Program-made: the position numbers and the translations under genes | The notes under the pieces: model-generated | What the model was told of the DNA's origin: nothing | Databases searched by the model: none | The model's input: the letters and a program-made list of their open reading frames with translations, nothing else | NCBI GenBank assembly: GCA_016787785.1 | Contig: JAEUTO010000014.1 | Coordinates: forward strand, 62,001-126,000 | DNA: 64,000 nt | Reading direction: 5' to 3' | DNA from: Bacteroidia bacterium | Lineage (GTDB): Bacteria; Bacteroidota; Bacteroidia; B-17B0; Aurantibacillaceae | Part shown: piece after piece, positions 1 through 8,941 of the stretch | Layout of the letters: each line of letters begins with the position of its first letter | Position numbering within the stretch: position 1 is the first letter of the stretch

Positions 1-1131
1 ATGTTGAGGCAATAACGGAGAATTATCTTCGAACCACTGCGCATTTTTACCAATAGTGGCAATACGTTTGCTGGCTTCAAAATCTTTAACAGACACAACA
101 GATTCGAACGAACCTTTTTTTCCTAATGGATCCTGGTAAACTTCAATAAAACCGTTAACAACATCCACAGCGCTTGCTGTATCATTCACCCAGGCAATAT
201 TGTATTCATCAAAATCAACTAAATTACCGCTTCTGTAAAATTTAACAAGCTTTTCAAGAGCGTTTTTTTGCGCATCATTTTCAGCAACGGTAGCAGCTTT
301 TTCTAACCAATAAACAATTTTCTCGATAGAGGCAGAATACATGCCGCCAACCTTCCAAATCTTTTCAACGATCTTGCCATTCTCCTTTACAAGCTTAGAG
401 TTTAAACCATACATTGGTTTTGTTGGGTTTGCTTTATCAACTTGTGCAGTATAAAACGCATCAGCTTCTTTTTGCGTAACGCCTTCGTAAAAATTAACTG
501 CAGATGATTTTACCAGGTCTGTTTTAGAATCCAGACTCACTTTTTTAGAAGCAATTTTTGGATCAAATATTTGTGTGGCAATAAAATTTAAGAAATTTGT
601 TTTTGTTTCACCACTCGAAAGTGGAAGCAAAGAAGCATCCAGTTCGTTAGCTTCTTCTAAAAAGAACTCTTTGGTGCATTCCGGCATTATCTTATCCATA
701 TTGTAATGGTGGTGAATACCGTTACTGAACCAAACACGCTTTGCATAAACAAGCAATTTTTGATATTGCTCTTCGTCGCCACCGGTCTTGTGATTAGCAA
801 CAATAGCTTCTAACGTTTTACGAATAGCTAAATTGTATTTGTAATTTTGATCGTAAATAATATCGCGGCCACTTAACGCAGCTTCATATAAATAATATAA
901 TAATGTTTTTGTTTGAAGTGGGATCTGATCAAAATCCTTCACGTTATATCTCAATACCCGCAGATCGGCAAATTGCTCGGTAACATATTCAAATTTCTCT
1001 TCGATAGCTGGCGTAATAGATTCAATAGTATCTTTTTTTGCCTTAGCTTCAAGAATGCTCATTTCATTATCTGAAGAGTGACAGGCGCTTAATACAAGAG
1101 AGAAGGCAGCAATTTTAAAATAGTTGTTCAT
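1..1131 (-). CDS. Dipeptidyl-peptidase III family (M49) lipoprotein, N-terminal part
   Basis: The reading frame runs off the left edge, so only the first 377 residues are seen. It starts at the ATG at 1131 and begins with a short hydrophobic leader ending in a lipobox (LSAC, Cys17), so a lipoprotein is expected. The body carries segments typical of bacterial dipeptidyl-peptidase III, such as ADLRVLRYNV, LSGRDIIYDQNYKYN and VWFSNGIHHHY (about residue 135), and WFEDNSPL near the edge. The zinc motif HELLGH of M49 enzymes lies beyond the window, so activity cannot be judged. Family members release dipeptides from peptide N-termini. It follows the HD protein gene by 82 bases on the same strand. 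Confidence 0.85.
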   Translation of the reverse strand, partial: MNNYFKIAAFSLVLSACHSSDNEMSILEAKAKKDTIESITPAIEEKFEYVTEQFADLRVLRYNVKDFDQIPLQTKTLLYYLYEAALSGRDIIYDQNYKYNLAIRKTLEAIVANHKTGGDEEQYQKLLVYAKRVWFSNGIHHHYNMDKIMPECTKEFFLEEANELDASLLPLSSGETKTNFLNFIATQIFDPKIASKKVSLDSKTDLVKSSAVNFYEGVTQKEADAFYTAQVDKANPTKPMYGLNSKLVKENGKIVEKIWKVGGMYSASIEKIVYWLEKAATVAENDAQKNALEKLVKFYRSGNLVDFDEYNIAWVNDTASAVDVVNGFIEVYQDPLGKKGSFESVVSVKDFEASKRIATIGKNAQWFEDNSPLLPQH

Positions 1132-1213
1132 AGTGTTTGAAATAGGGTGTAAGATTACATTTTATTTACATTTTTTGCAAAAAAATGTGCCTTAAGCCCT
1201 TAACACGAAAAAA

Positions 1214-2449
1214 CTAAAATTTCAGGTCTTTTGGATAGCAAATAAAGTGTTTGGTAACTGTTGTACTAAGGCTTTGGATGTTTAGCTGGTCGCTGGCTTC
1301 GGCCACATCTACCAGTTTACCGTTACTCATTAAAATATTAATATTAAACTTGGTGGCATTGTAAGCACTGTTATTCACAGTATCTGTAAATACAAAATAA
1401 GAGGCTTCTTTACGGCTAATTTTATATTGTTCGCACACTTTTTCAACCATTTTGTTTTTAAGAGAAGTAGCAATTGCGGTATTTTGAAGTTCTACTTTAT
1501 ATAATTTCCTGTCTAACAGGTTTGTGCATAATTTGCTTAAGATCTTATCTTCGTTATCTGTCCACACTTTAATTGAGGTCACAATATCATTATCATCCAG
1601 TTTTGAGAATTTATCTAATAGCAAACCGTCTTTTTCAAAATCTTTTTCTGTAAAATCGTTCTCTAAAAATAAAACAAGAGTAGGGGTGCCAAACAGTTTT
1701 TTTCCTAGTGCAGAGAGCTCTTTGGCGCGTTTTAGAATGTTTACCAGTAACGTTTCGGCACTTAACACGGTTTTGTGCAGGTACACTTGCCAGTACATTA
1801 AGCGGCGCGCAATTAAAAATTTCTCAATGCTGTAAATAGCTTTGTGTTCTACCACTAATTCATTATTTACAACATTCAGCATTTTAATGATCCTGTCGCT
1901 GCTAATAACACCTTCGCTCACACCCGTAAAAAAACTATCCCGCTTTAAATAATCCAATCGGTCCATATCCAGTTGTGAACTTACCAACTGGTGTAAAAAT
2001 TGTTTTTTGTATTTGTCGTTAAAGATCTTAATTGCTAAACTTAATTTGCCTTTAAATTCTTTATTGAGTTTATCCATAAATAAACTACTCAATGTTTCGT
2101 GGTTAACGCCTTTCACAATACTATGTTCTAAAGCGTGCGAAAAAGGCCCGTGACCAATATCATGCAATAAAATGGCTATTAGAACTGCTTTTTCCTCTTC
2201 ATCTGTAATTGTAATTTCTTTTTGGCGAAGCGTTAAAACAGCTTCCTGCATTAAATGCATGGCGCCAATAGCATGATGAAACCTTGTGTGCAGCGCTCCC
2301 GGATAAACTAAATTGGTTAAACCCAATTGCTTAATACGGCGTAAACGTTGAAAATAGGGATGGTTAAGCAGATCGTAAATTAACTCGTTAGGTATGGTAA
2401 CAAAACCATAAATAGGATCATTAATTATTTTACGTTTGTTTATTGGCAT
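1214..2449 (-). CDS. HD-domain phosphohydrolase (dNTPase-like, COG1078 type)
   Basis: This 411-residue protein has the HD-superfamily metal-site pattern: HTRFHHAIG at about residues 54-62, the HD pair H96-D97 in LLHDIGHGPFSH, and a later Asp in QLDMDRLDYLKRDS. Family relatives (YwfO/SAMHD1-like) hydrolyse deoxynucleoside triphosphates or related phosphate esters in the cytoplasm; the exact substrate here is not shown by the sequence. The opening ending in DPIYGF is the usual N-terminus of the family and supports the start at 2449. It diverges from porX across an 86-base AT-rich gap that must hold both promoters. Confidence 0.88.
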   Translation of the reverse strand: MPINKRKIINDPIYGFVTIPNELIYDLLNHPYFQRLRRIKQLGLTNLVYPGALHTRFHHAIGAMHLMQEAVLTLRQKEITITDEEEKAVLIAILLHDIGHGPFSHALEHSIVKGVNHETLSSLFMDKLNKEFKGKLSLAIKIFNDKYKKQFLHQLVSSQLDMDRLDYLKRDSFFTGVSEGVISSDRIIKMLNVVNNELVVEHKAIYSIEKFLIARRLMYWQVYLHKTVLSAETLLVNILKRAKELSALGKKLFGTPTLVLFLENDFTEKDFEKDGLLLDKFSKLDDNDIVTSIKVWTDNEDKILSKLCTNLLDRKLYKVELQNTAIATSLKNKMVEKVCEQYKISRKEASYFVFTDTVNNSAYNATKFNINILMSNGKLVDVAEASDQLNIQSLSTTVTKHFICYPKDLKF

Positions 2450-2535
2450 CAGGTTTGATAACTAATAATTAAAATTCGTTAATTTAAATAATACAGCTAA
2501 ATTTAATACGTTATTTGTAATAAACCGCTATTTAT

Positions 2536-4092
2536 ATGGACAAAATTAAAATTCTTTGGGCAGATGATGAGATAAATCTCTTAAAACCACATATATTATT
2601 TTTAAATGATAAAGGTTATGAAGTGATAACAGCCATGAGCGGAGATGAGGCCCTGGATATTGTAAAAGAAAATAAAGGACTACACGCTGTTTTGTTGGAT
2701 GAGAATATGCCCGGACTTTCTGGTCTGGATACTTTGCTAAAAATAAAACAGGTAAATAACGACCTGCCTGTGGTGATGATTACCAAAAGTGAGGAAGAGC
2801 ACATTATGAATGAGGCTATTGGGGGAAAAATTGCCGATTATCTTATTAAACCTGTAAACCCGAACCAAATATTATTATCGCTTAAAAAAGCGCTGGACAA
2901 TAAACGTTTGGTGAGCGAAAAAACAAATACCGATTACCGTAAAGAATTTGGGCAAATTGGTATGACCATTAATGACAACTTAACCTGGCAGGAGTGGATA
3001 GAGGTTTATAAAAAAATTATTTACTGGGAGTTGGAAATGGATAAGCTGCAGGACAAAAGCATGCTGGATGTTTTAAAAATGCAGAAGTCGGATGCCAATA
3101 CACAATTCTTTAAATTTGTTGAGAAAAATTACATTGGTTGGTTAAATGGAAAAACGCAAAACCCGCCAACAATGAGCCATACGCTCTTTAAAAATAAATT
3201 CGCAAAGGAATTGGTAAAAGACGAGCCTGTTTTTTTAATCGTAATTGATAATTTACGTTTAGATCAATGGAAAGTTATTCAACCTATCATCCAGGACTAT
3301 TATCATGTAGAAAGTGAAGAAGCATTTTTTAGCATTCTGCCTACAGCTACACAGTATTCTCGTAATGCTATTTTTAGTGGATTACTACCAAGCGAGATGG
3401 AAAAAATGTTTCCTAATTTTTGGTTGAATGATGAAGAAGAGGGTGGAAAGAACTTACATGAAGAAGCTTTTTTACAAGCGCAGTTAAAACGTTTAAATAA
3501 AGATATTAAAGTAAGTTACAATAAGATCACTAATTTTAATGCAGGAAAAAAATTAGCCGATAATTTGAGCAACCTCTTTCAAAATAAATTAAATGTGATC
3601 GTTTATAATTTTGTGGATATGCTAAGCCACGCCCGCACCGAGATGGAGGTTATACGCGAGCTGGCCGAGAACGAAACTTCTTACCGGAGTATTACTTATA
3701 GCTGGTTTGAACACTCTCCGTTGTTAGATATTATTAAACAACTTGCTGCCAAAAAAATAAAAGTGGTTATCACAACAGATCATGGTACGGTGCATGTTAA
3801 AGAGCCAACAAAGATCTTAGGAGATAAAAATGTGAACACCAATTTACGTTACAAACAAGGCAAGGCCTTAGAATATAATTATAAAGAAGTATTCGAGATC
3901 AAAAATCCTTCTGATGCTTTTTTACCGGTGCAACACCCCAGCTCTCGCTTTGTGTTTGCGAAAGAAGACAGGTTCTTTGCTTATCCTAATAATTTTAATC
4001 ACTACGTAAATTATTATAAAAACACGTTTCAGCATGGCGGCGTAAGTCTGGAAGAGATCATTATTCCGTACATAGTTTTAACGGCCAAATAA
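2536..4092 (+). CDS. porX: PorX, T9SS response regulator with PglZ domain
   Basis: The 518-residue protein has an N-terminal receiver domain (residues 1-125) with acidic pair D10-D11, phosphoacceptor D55 in LLDENMPG, and the conserved Lys in DYLIKPV. The rest is a PglZ/alkaline-phosphatase-like domain, with IDNLRLDQW near residue 237 and TTDHGTVHVKEP near residue 415 as likely metal-site segments. This fusion is the signature of PorX, the regulator of type IX secretion in Bacteroidota; characterised PorX is a zinc phosphodiesterase acting on cyclic oligonucleotides. No partner kinase PorY is seen nearby. tsaE follows 16 bases downstream, suggesting co-transcription. The many T9SS clients in this window fit an active system. 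Confidence 0.93.
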   Translation: MDKIKILWADDEINLLKPHILFLNDKGYEVITAMSGDEALDIVKENKGLHAVLLDENMPGLSGLDTLLKIKQVNNDLPVVMITKSEEEHIMNEAIGGKIADYLIKPVNPNQILLSLKKALDNKRLVSEKTNTDYRKEFGQIGMTINDNLTWQEWIEVYKKIIYWELEMDKLQDKSMLDVLKMQKSDANTQFFKFVEKNYIGWLNGKTQNPPTMSHTLFKNKFAKELVKDEPVFLIVIDNLRLDQWKVIQPIIQDYYHVESEEAFFSILPTATQYSRNAIFSGLLPSEMEKMFPNFWLNDEEEGGKNLHEEAFLQAQLKRLNKDIKVSYNKITNFNAGKKLADNLSNLFQNKLNVIVYNFVDMLSHARTEMEVIRELAENETSYRSITYSWFEHSPLLDIIKQLAAKKIKVVITTDHGTVHVKEPTKILGDKNVNTNLRYKQGKALEYNYKEVFEIKNPSDAFLPVQHPSSRFVFAKEDRFFAYPNNFNHYVNYYKNTFQHGGVSLEEIIIPYIVLTAK

Positions 4093-4108
4093 CCGTTATT
4101 TTTTTTTC

Positions 4109-4534
4109 ATGAACTCCACTTTAAACATAACGGTTGCTAATTTGAATGAATTGCCCGGACTTGCAGAACCGATCTTAAGACTTTATAATGATCCAAAGAT
4201 CATTTTGCTGGACGCCCCAATGGGTGCCGGTAAAACAACATTAATAAAAGAAATCTGCAGATCTTTGGGAAGCACTGATAATTTTAGCAGCCCCACATAT
4301 TCCATTGTTAACGAATACAACTACCCCGGGGGTAAGATCTATCATTTTGATCTTTACCGTTTAAAGGATAAAGAAGAACTTTTTGATCTTGGTATTGAGG
4401 AGTATCTTGATTCTGGACACTACTGTATTTTTGAGTGGCCTGAGTTGGTACTTGATATGATTAAGATCAGGTATAAGAAAATTGAGATAGAAGTGAACGA
4501 AAATATTCGTTATCTTCGCATCATCAATAAGTAA
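4109..4534 (+). CDS. tsaE: tRNA threonylcarbamoyladenosine biosynthesis ATPase TsaE
   Basis: This 141-residue protein has a Walker A motif (APMGAGKTT, about residues 36-44) followed by FSSPTYSIVNEY and the HFDLYRL segment, the standard order in TsaE/YjeE. TsaE works with TsaB and TsaD to attach threonylcarbamoyl to A37 of ANN-decoding tRNAs in the cytoplasm. Length is normal for the family. It sits between porX and an outer-membrane protein gene, with gaps of 16 and 5 bases, so the three are probably one transcript. Confidence 0.93.
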   Translation: MNSTLNITVANLNELPGLAEPILRLYNDPKIILLDAPMGAGKTTLIKEICRSLGSTDNFSSPTYSIVNEYNYPGGKIYHFDLYRLKDKEELFDLGIEEYLDSGHYCIFEWPELVLDMIKIRYKKIEIEVNENIRYLRIINK

Positions 4535-4539
4535 TTTTA

Positions 4540-5367
4540 ATGCGTTATTTTTATTTCCTGTTTCTTTTTTTAGGAACTTTTTTTGTTGGTTTTTCGCAAA
4601 CAGATTCGCTTAAAAAGAAAAACAAACAGTGGTATTTTTCATGGGGCTACACTCGTGCTGCTTATAGCAAAAGCACACTTCATTTTAAAAATAATTCAAA
4701 TAAATACAACGAGTTTACGGGTAAGAATGACAATTACGACTTTACGGTTTATGATGCTGTAGCGCACGATAGGCCTGATTTTGATCAGATATACGATATT
4801 ATAAATATTACCATTCCGCAATTTGTAACACGCCTGGGGTACAGTTTTAATAACAAATGGGGTATTGAGATAAATTACGATCACACTAAATATGTAGTAA
4901 CAGACTACCAGAAAGTGCGTGTAAAGGGTAGGGTAAACGAAAATTATTTTGATCAGGATACTATTTTAGACCCCTCTACTTTTGTGCATTTTGAACATAC
5001 AGATGGCGCCAATTTTTGGATGGTAAATGCCGTGAGAAGAGTAAGTCTTGTTAAGCCGAATAAGAATTTTGAAGCCTCGTGGGTATTAAAGCCCGGTGCA
5101 GGTATAGTTTTTCCCAGAACGGATGTTACCTTGTTCGGTGAGCGATTAAATAATAACTGGCACGTGGCAGGTTGGATCGTAGGATTTGAAAGCGGTTTAA
5201 GAATGGAATTTTTCAGACACGGCTTTTTTGAATTTGTTGGAAAAGGTTCTTTTGCTAATTACACAACCTGTTTAGTTTTAGGCAAAGGTAATGGCAAAGC
5301 AAGACATCATTTTTTTACCGGACAATTGACCGCTACCATCGGCATAAAAATAGATTCGAAGAAATAG
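4540..5367 (+). CDS. Exported protein, probable outer-membrane beta-barrel
   Basis: The 275-residue product opens with a cleavable signal peptide ending in VGFSQ. The mature part is rich in alternating aromatic and polar stretches such as GYSFNNKWGIEINYDH, as in small outer-membrane barrels, and its last residues alternate hydrophobic and polar positions. I do not recognise a named family. It starts 5 bases after tsaE, so it is likely co-transcribed with porX and tsaE. Function is unknown; barrel topology is inferred from pattern only. Confidence 0.65.
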   Translation: MRYFYFLFLFLGTFFVGFSQTDSLKKKNKQWYFSWGYTRAAYSKSTLHFKNNSNKYNEFTGKNDNYDFTVYDAVAHDRPDFDQIYDIINITIPQFVTRLGYSFNNKWGIEINYDHTKYVVTDYQKVRVKGRVNENYFDQDTILDPSTFVHFEHTDGANFWMVNAVRRVSLVKPNKNFEASWVLKPGAGIVFPRTDVTLFGERLNNNWHVAGWIVGFESGLRMEFFRHGFFEFVGKGSFANYTTCLVLGKGNGKARHHFFTGQLTATIGIKIDSKK

Positions 5368-5373
5368 TTTTTA

Positions 5374-5754
5374 TTAAACTTTAATAGGAACCATTATAAA
5401 GGTAAGATCTACCACTGACTGATAATCTTCGCCAGCCTCTAACATGTCATCATCATCATCTTCGTAAACCCAGTTAACAGTCACAGCGCTTCCACCTCTA
5501 TTAATTGATTCCAGCTTTTTAAAGATATCTAATATTCTTTTTGAGGAGCTTGTATTAAAATAACGCATATTAAAAGTAACACTGGTAGTAGGTTTTGGCG
5601 AAGCCGCATACTCTTCCAAAGCTGCTAATAGTGGTTTGTAAAAATCAACTGAATTTTCGGGGATAGAATTTCCTGAAACGTGTAACTCTCCCTTTGTAAG
5701 ATCGAATTTAATTGTTGGGTTTTTTTGTGTCCCTTCAATCGCGTAGTGGTCCAT
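5374..5754 (-). CDS. SiaC-like regulatory phosphoprotein (DUF1987)
   Basis: This 126-residue protein matches the DUF1987/SiaC family: IKFDLTKGELHVSGNSIPEN at residues 15-34, then YKPLL, then YFNTSSSK at 65-72. In Pseudomonas aeruginosa SiaC the switch residue is Thr68; the same position here is T68 inside NTSSSK. SiaC is phosphorylated by kinase SiaB, dephosphorylated by PP2C-type phosphatase SiaA, and binds a diguanylate cyclase when unphosphorylated. No SiaB-like kinase or GGDEF protein is seen in the window, so the target here is open. A run of five Asp residues near residue 98 is unusual. It converges with the gene before it across 6 bases. Confidence 0.85.
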   Translation of the reverse strand: MDHYAIEGTQKNPTIKFDLTKGELHVSGNSIPENSVDFYKPLLAALEEYAASPKPTTSVTFNMRYFNTSSSKRILDIFKKLESINRGGSAVTVNWVYEDDDDDMLEAGEDYQSVVDLTFIMVPIKV

Positions 5755-5808
5755 GCGTTATTACTTTTTAAATTTTAATGTACAATATTACGAATTCCGT
5801 AAGATTGT

Positions 5809-5915
5809 CCTTAGCCCGAGTTCATAGCCTTTATAAATTTCTAATGTCAGTTAGCTGTGAATTTGAAATTTACAAAGCTCCGTTTGAAGGAAAGCTATGA
5901 ACTCAAGTACTAAGG
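5809..5915. repeat. Intergenic long inverted repeat (hairpin region)
   Basis: The perfect arms GAGTTCATAGC (5818-5828) and GCTATGAACTC (5894-5904) are extended outward by CCTTAG (5809-5814) and CTAAGG (5910-5915) after a small internal loop. A second pairing lies inside, between CTTTATAAATTTC and GAAATTTACAAAG. The element fills the 220-base gap between the SiaC-like gene and the end of the envelope operon. No U-tract follows either arm, so a simple terminator is not clear. It could be a small RNA, a leader structure or a degraded mobile repeat. Confidence 0.6.
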
Positions 5916-5974
5916 CATGAACAAGATATAAAAAATTAATTAAAATAAATACATAAAGTTTTTCACAAAATCAG

Positions 5975-6622
5975 CTAACCTATTTTTATTTTTTTACCCA
6001 AATGTTTTGGTTTTGTGTTTAGAATGTAAAGGTCCAAAATGCATTTAGTTCGGGAGAAGAATTCCCTGAACTTTATTTTGGTACTTTGTTGTGTGGTTAC
6101 TTTAGTAGCGTTATATCCAAAGGCTTTTAAACCAATTTTATTTGCAATGTAAACTGCCCGCGCATTGTGAAACTCCTGCGAAATAACAATTACACTGTCT
6201 TGCCCAAAGATCTCTTTACACCTTACCATACTATCAAAAGTTCTTAAGCCGGCGTAATCTAAAACCATGCAGGAGTCGGGGATGCCAACTTTTAATAAAG
6301 CATCATGCATGTCTTTTGGTTCGTTGTATTCGTTTACCCGGTTATCGCCACTTAAAATTAAATAACTAACTTTTTTTGCATCGAATAATTTTTTAGCCGC
6401 TTGTATACGGTACGCAAAATATAAATTTTTAGTGCCATTTCTTAACAAACGCGAAGTGCCTAATACAATTCCCACTTTTGTTTTAGGTACAACTTTTACA
6501 GAATCAAATAATTGTGCCTTCGTTGCATTTGCAATGGTCATGTGGCATACAGAGCAGATAAGAATAATAGCTAACGATGCATAGAAGAGGATCTTAAATG
6601 ATTTTTTTAGTAAAAAGATCAT
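5975..6622 (-). CDS. SanA/YdcF family (DUF218) membrane-anchored protein
   Basis: The 215-residue product has one N-terminal membrane segment (about residues 8-30) and then a DUF218 domain: VGIVLGTSRLLRNG, AYRIQAAKKLF, YLILSGDN, DMHDALLKVGIPDS and VISQEFHNARAVYIA. E. coli SanA, a relative, affects the envelope barrier and vancomycin sensitivity; the reaction is not established. It is the last gene of a leftward cluster and starts 3 bases after the UbiA-like gene ends, so the two are translationally close. Confidence 0.85.
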   Translation of the reverse strand: MIFLLKKSFKILFYASLAIILICSVCHMTIANATKAQLFDSVKVVPKTKVGIVLGTSRLLRNGTKNLYFAYRIQAAKKLFDAKKVSYLILSGDNRVNEYNEPKDMHDALLKVGIPDSCMVLDYAGLRTFDSMVRCKEIFGQDSVIVISQEFHNARAVYIANKIGLKAFGYNATKVTTQQSTKIKFREFFSRTKCILDLYILNTKPKHLGKKIKIG

Positions 6623-6625
6623 GAT

Positions 6626-7492
6626 CTAGCTAAGTAATAAAAGATCGCTACAAACAAAAATGCAAAATACCACGCTTGCAACACCATTGGTAGTGCCAAA
6701 CGCCAGGTTAACTTTACTTAGATCGTTTGGTTTTACAATTACATGCTGGTAAATTAATAAACCAATAAAAGCAGCCATACCTATAACATATAACCAACCA
6801 AAATGGCCATAAAAGTAGATCCCTACAACTATTAATGCTGCTATTGCGTGAAAGACCTCTGATAGTCTTAAAGCGTTTTTGCGGCCAAGGTAAACAGGAA
6901 TGGATTTTAAATTTTCGCTTTTATCAAATTCATCATCTTGCAAAGCAAAAATAATGTCAAAACCACTAACCCAAAAAAACACCACACTACTTAATAATAC
7001 CGGTAACAAAGCAAATTCTTCGGTTAAGGCTATATATGCACCAATAGGAGCAAGAGAAAGGCCCACCCCTAAAATTAAATGACATAGGGCAGTAAATCGT
7101 TTGGTGTAACTATAACCTAATATTACCAATAAGGCTACAGGCGATAAATAGAAACATAATCTGTTTATTAAAAAGGAGCAGCCAACAAAACCAACACAGC
7201 AAATAACGGTAAATAATAAAGCAGATGTAGGTGAAATTTTCCCGGCAGGTATTTCGCGTACAACGGTTCTGGGGTTTTTACTATCAAACTTACGATCGAT
7301 ATAACGGTTAAAGGCCATAGCAGCACTGCGCGCAAATACCATACATAATATTACCAAAACAAATTTTTGCCAGGTAAAAAATGCCTTGTGCGAGCTAACC
7401 GCAAGCATAAAACCAATTAATGCAAAAGGCAATGCAAAAATAGTGTGACTGAATTTTATTAAAGAAAGATATTTATTTATCGTAGAGAACAT
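6626..7492 (-). CDS. UbiA-family polyprenyltransferase
   Basis: This is a 288-residue membrane protein with about nine hydrophobic helices and the two Asp-rich sites of UbiA enzymes: NRYIDRKFDSKNPRT near residue 63 and DIIFALQDDEFDKSENL near residue 175. UbiA proteins use magnesium to transfer a polyprenyl chain from its diphosphate to an aromatic ring. In Bacteroidota this branch is usually annotated as 4-hydroxybenzoate polyprenyltransferase-like and may serve menaquinone synthesis by the futalosine route (MqnP). Which route applies cannot be told here because no other quinone gene is present. Confidence 0.88.
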   Translation of the reverse strand: MFSTINKYLSLIKFSHTIFALPFALIGFMLAVSSHKAFFTWQKFVLVILCMVFARSAAMAFNRYIDRKFDSKNPRTVVREIPAGKISPTSALLFTVICCVGFVGCSFLINRLCFYLSPVALLVILGYSYTKRFTALCHLILGVGLSLAPIGAYIALTEEFALLPVLLSSVVFFWVSGFDIIFALQDDEFDKSENLKSIPVYLGRKNALRLSEVFHAIAALIVVGIYFYGHFGWLYVIGMAAFIGLLIYQHVIVKPNDLSKVNLAFGTTNGVASVVFCIFVCSDLLLLS

Positions 7493-7519
7493 TCGTATTT
7501 GATTCGTACTGATCAGTAG

Positions 7520-8941
7520 TTACTTTCCTCTGCCTTGTAACACAATTAAAACAGTGTGTACTAAAATTTTAAAATCCAATAGCAGACTCATATTTTCAAC
7601 ATATAAGATGTCAAATTTAAGTCGGTCTATCATTTGATCTACGTTTTCGGCATACCCAAATTTAACTTGTCCCCAACTGGTAATACCCGGGCGAATTTTT
7701 TGCAAGTGTTTGTAATGAGGCGCTTTTTCAACGATCTTATCAATATAAAATTGTCTTTCTGGACGTGGCCCAACAATACTCATATCACCAATTAAAACAT
7801 TTAAAAATTGTGGGATCTCATCCAAACGTACTTTTCTTAAGAACCGTCCTATTGGTGTAACACGCGGATCATCGGCGCTTGATAGAGCAGGCCCCATTTT
7901 TTCTGCATCCTGGTACATGGTGCGGAATTTAATAATGTAAAACGGTTTACCATGTATTCCAACACGTTCTTGTCTAAAGAACATTGGTCCTTTTGAGCCA
8001 AGTTTTACCAAGATGCCCAGAAGGAGGTATAACCAGCTAAATGCGATCAACACAAAAACGGAGATGATCACATCAATAAAACGTTTGACTGAAATTTGCC
8101 ACTCGGGAATTATTTGATTTTTTATTTCAATTAAAGGCGTGCCTAAAATCGTATTCATTTTTACATGCCCACTTAGTATATCGTACATATCGGGAATGAT
8201 CTTAATGATGATACCCATATCACTTAAATTGTTAACGATATTTTTTATGTATTCATGTTCCCAACTTTCGAGTGCAATAATTACTTCCTCAACTTTATAC
8301 TTTTCAATTATATCCTTAATATCTTCGTATTCGCCCAGGTGCGGCAATTCGTTCTTTAAAACATCAGAGTAACCGTTCTTTCCCTCTATGTGTACAAAAC
8401 CTACAAACGCATTGCCAATACCATACTTTAAGGCATTTATTTCTTTGAACATCTTAAGGGCCCGCTCGTTACTGCCAATTATTAACGTGTTAAAGCCAAA
8501 TTTTTTACTGTGAATTTTTCGATTGGTATACGACGATAAGAAGAAACGGCTCAGGGCCGTGAACCCAAAGTGCGCTGCAAAAAGCACAAAATATAATTTG
8601 TAATACAACTTATAAAAAGCAACATTATCATCTAACAACACCACAAAGAAGAGAACGGTTACCCCAACAATTGAGGTGCTTAGGATCTGTACGAACTCAT
8701 TGATCCTTGATTTTCTAAGAACGTTATTGTAGGAGCCATAGAGGTAATAAACCAGTACCCAAATAAGCGGCAAGATGATAACACTGATATAAAATTGCTT
8801 GTCGAAGATCTCTGCCGATAACGCACCGGTTTTAAGCGGATCAATTTGTGTTTTACGGTAAATATTAAATAATGTCCACGCCAGGCCCGCCGATAAAAAA
8901 TCGAGAAAGATGTAATAGAATGTGCGTAGGCGTAAACTCAT
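7520..8941 (-). CDS. Polyprenyl-phosphate sugar-1-phosphate transferase (WcaJ/WbaP-like)
   Basis: The 473-residue protein has four or five N-terminal membrane helices, a central nucleotide-binding-like domain (NTLIIGSNERALKMFKEI, about residue 150), a further helix, and a C-terminal bacterial sugar transferase domain from about residue 285. That domain shows PMFFRQERVG, FYIIKFRTM, RKVRLDEIPQFLNVL and GDMSIVGPRPE, all expected for the family. Such enzymes load the first sugar phosphate onto undecaprenyl phosphate to start exopolysaccharide or O-antigen synthesis. It abuts the lipoprotein gene with no gap. No other glycosyltransferases are near, so it may act as a stand-alone initiator. Confidence 0.92.
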   Translation of the reverse strand: MSLRLRTFYYIFLDFLSAGLAWTLFNIYRKTQIDPLKTGALSAEIFDKQFYISVIILPLIWVLVYYLYGSYNNVLRKSRINEFVQILSTSIVGVTVLFFVVLLDDNVAFYKLYYKLYFVLFAAHFGFTALSRFFLSSYTNRKIHSKKFGFNTLIIGSNERALKMFKEINALKYGIGNAFVGFVHIEGKNGYSDVLKNELPHLGEYEDIKDIIEKYKVEEVIIALESWEHEYIKNIVNNLSDMGIIIKIIPDMYDILSGHVKMNTILGTPLIEIKNQIIPEWQISVKRFIDVIISVFVLIAFSWLYLLLGILVKLGSKGPMFFRQERVGIHGKPFYIIKFRTMYQDAEKMGPALSSADDPRVTPIGRFLRKVRLDEIPQFLNVLIGDMSIVGPRPERQFYIDKIVEKAPHYKHLQKIRPGITSWGQVKFGYAENVDQMIDRLKFDILYVENMSLLLDFKILVHTVLIVLQGRGK

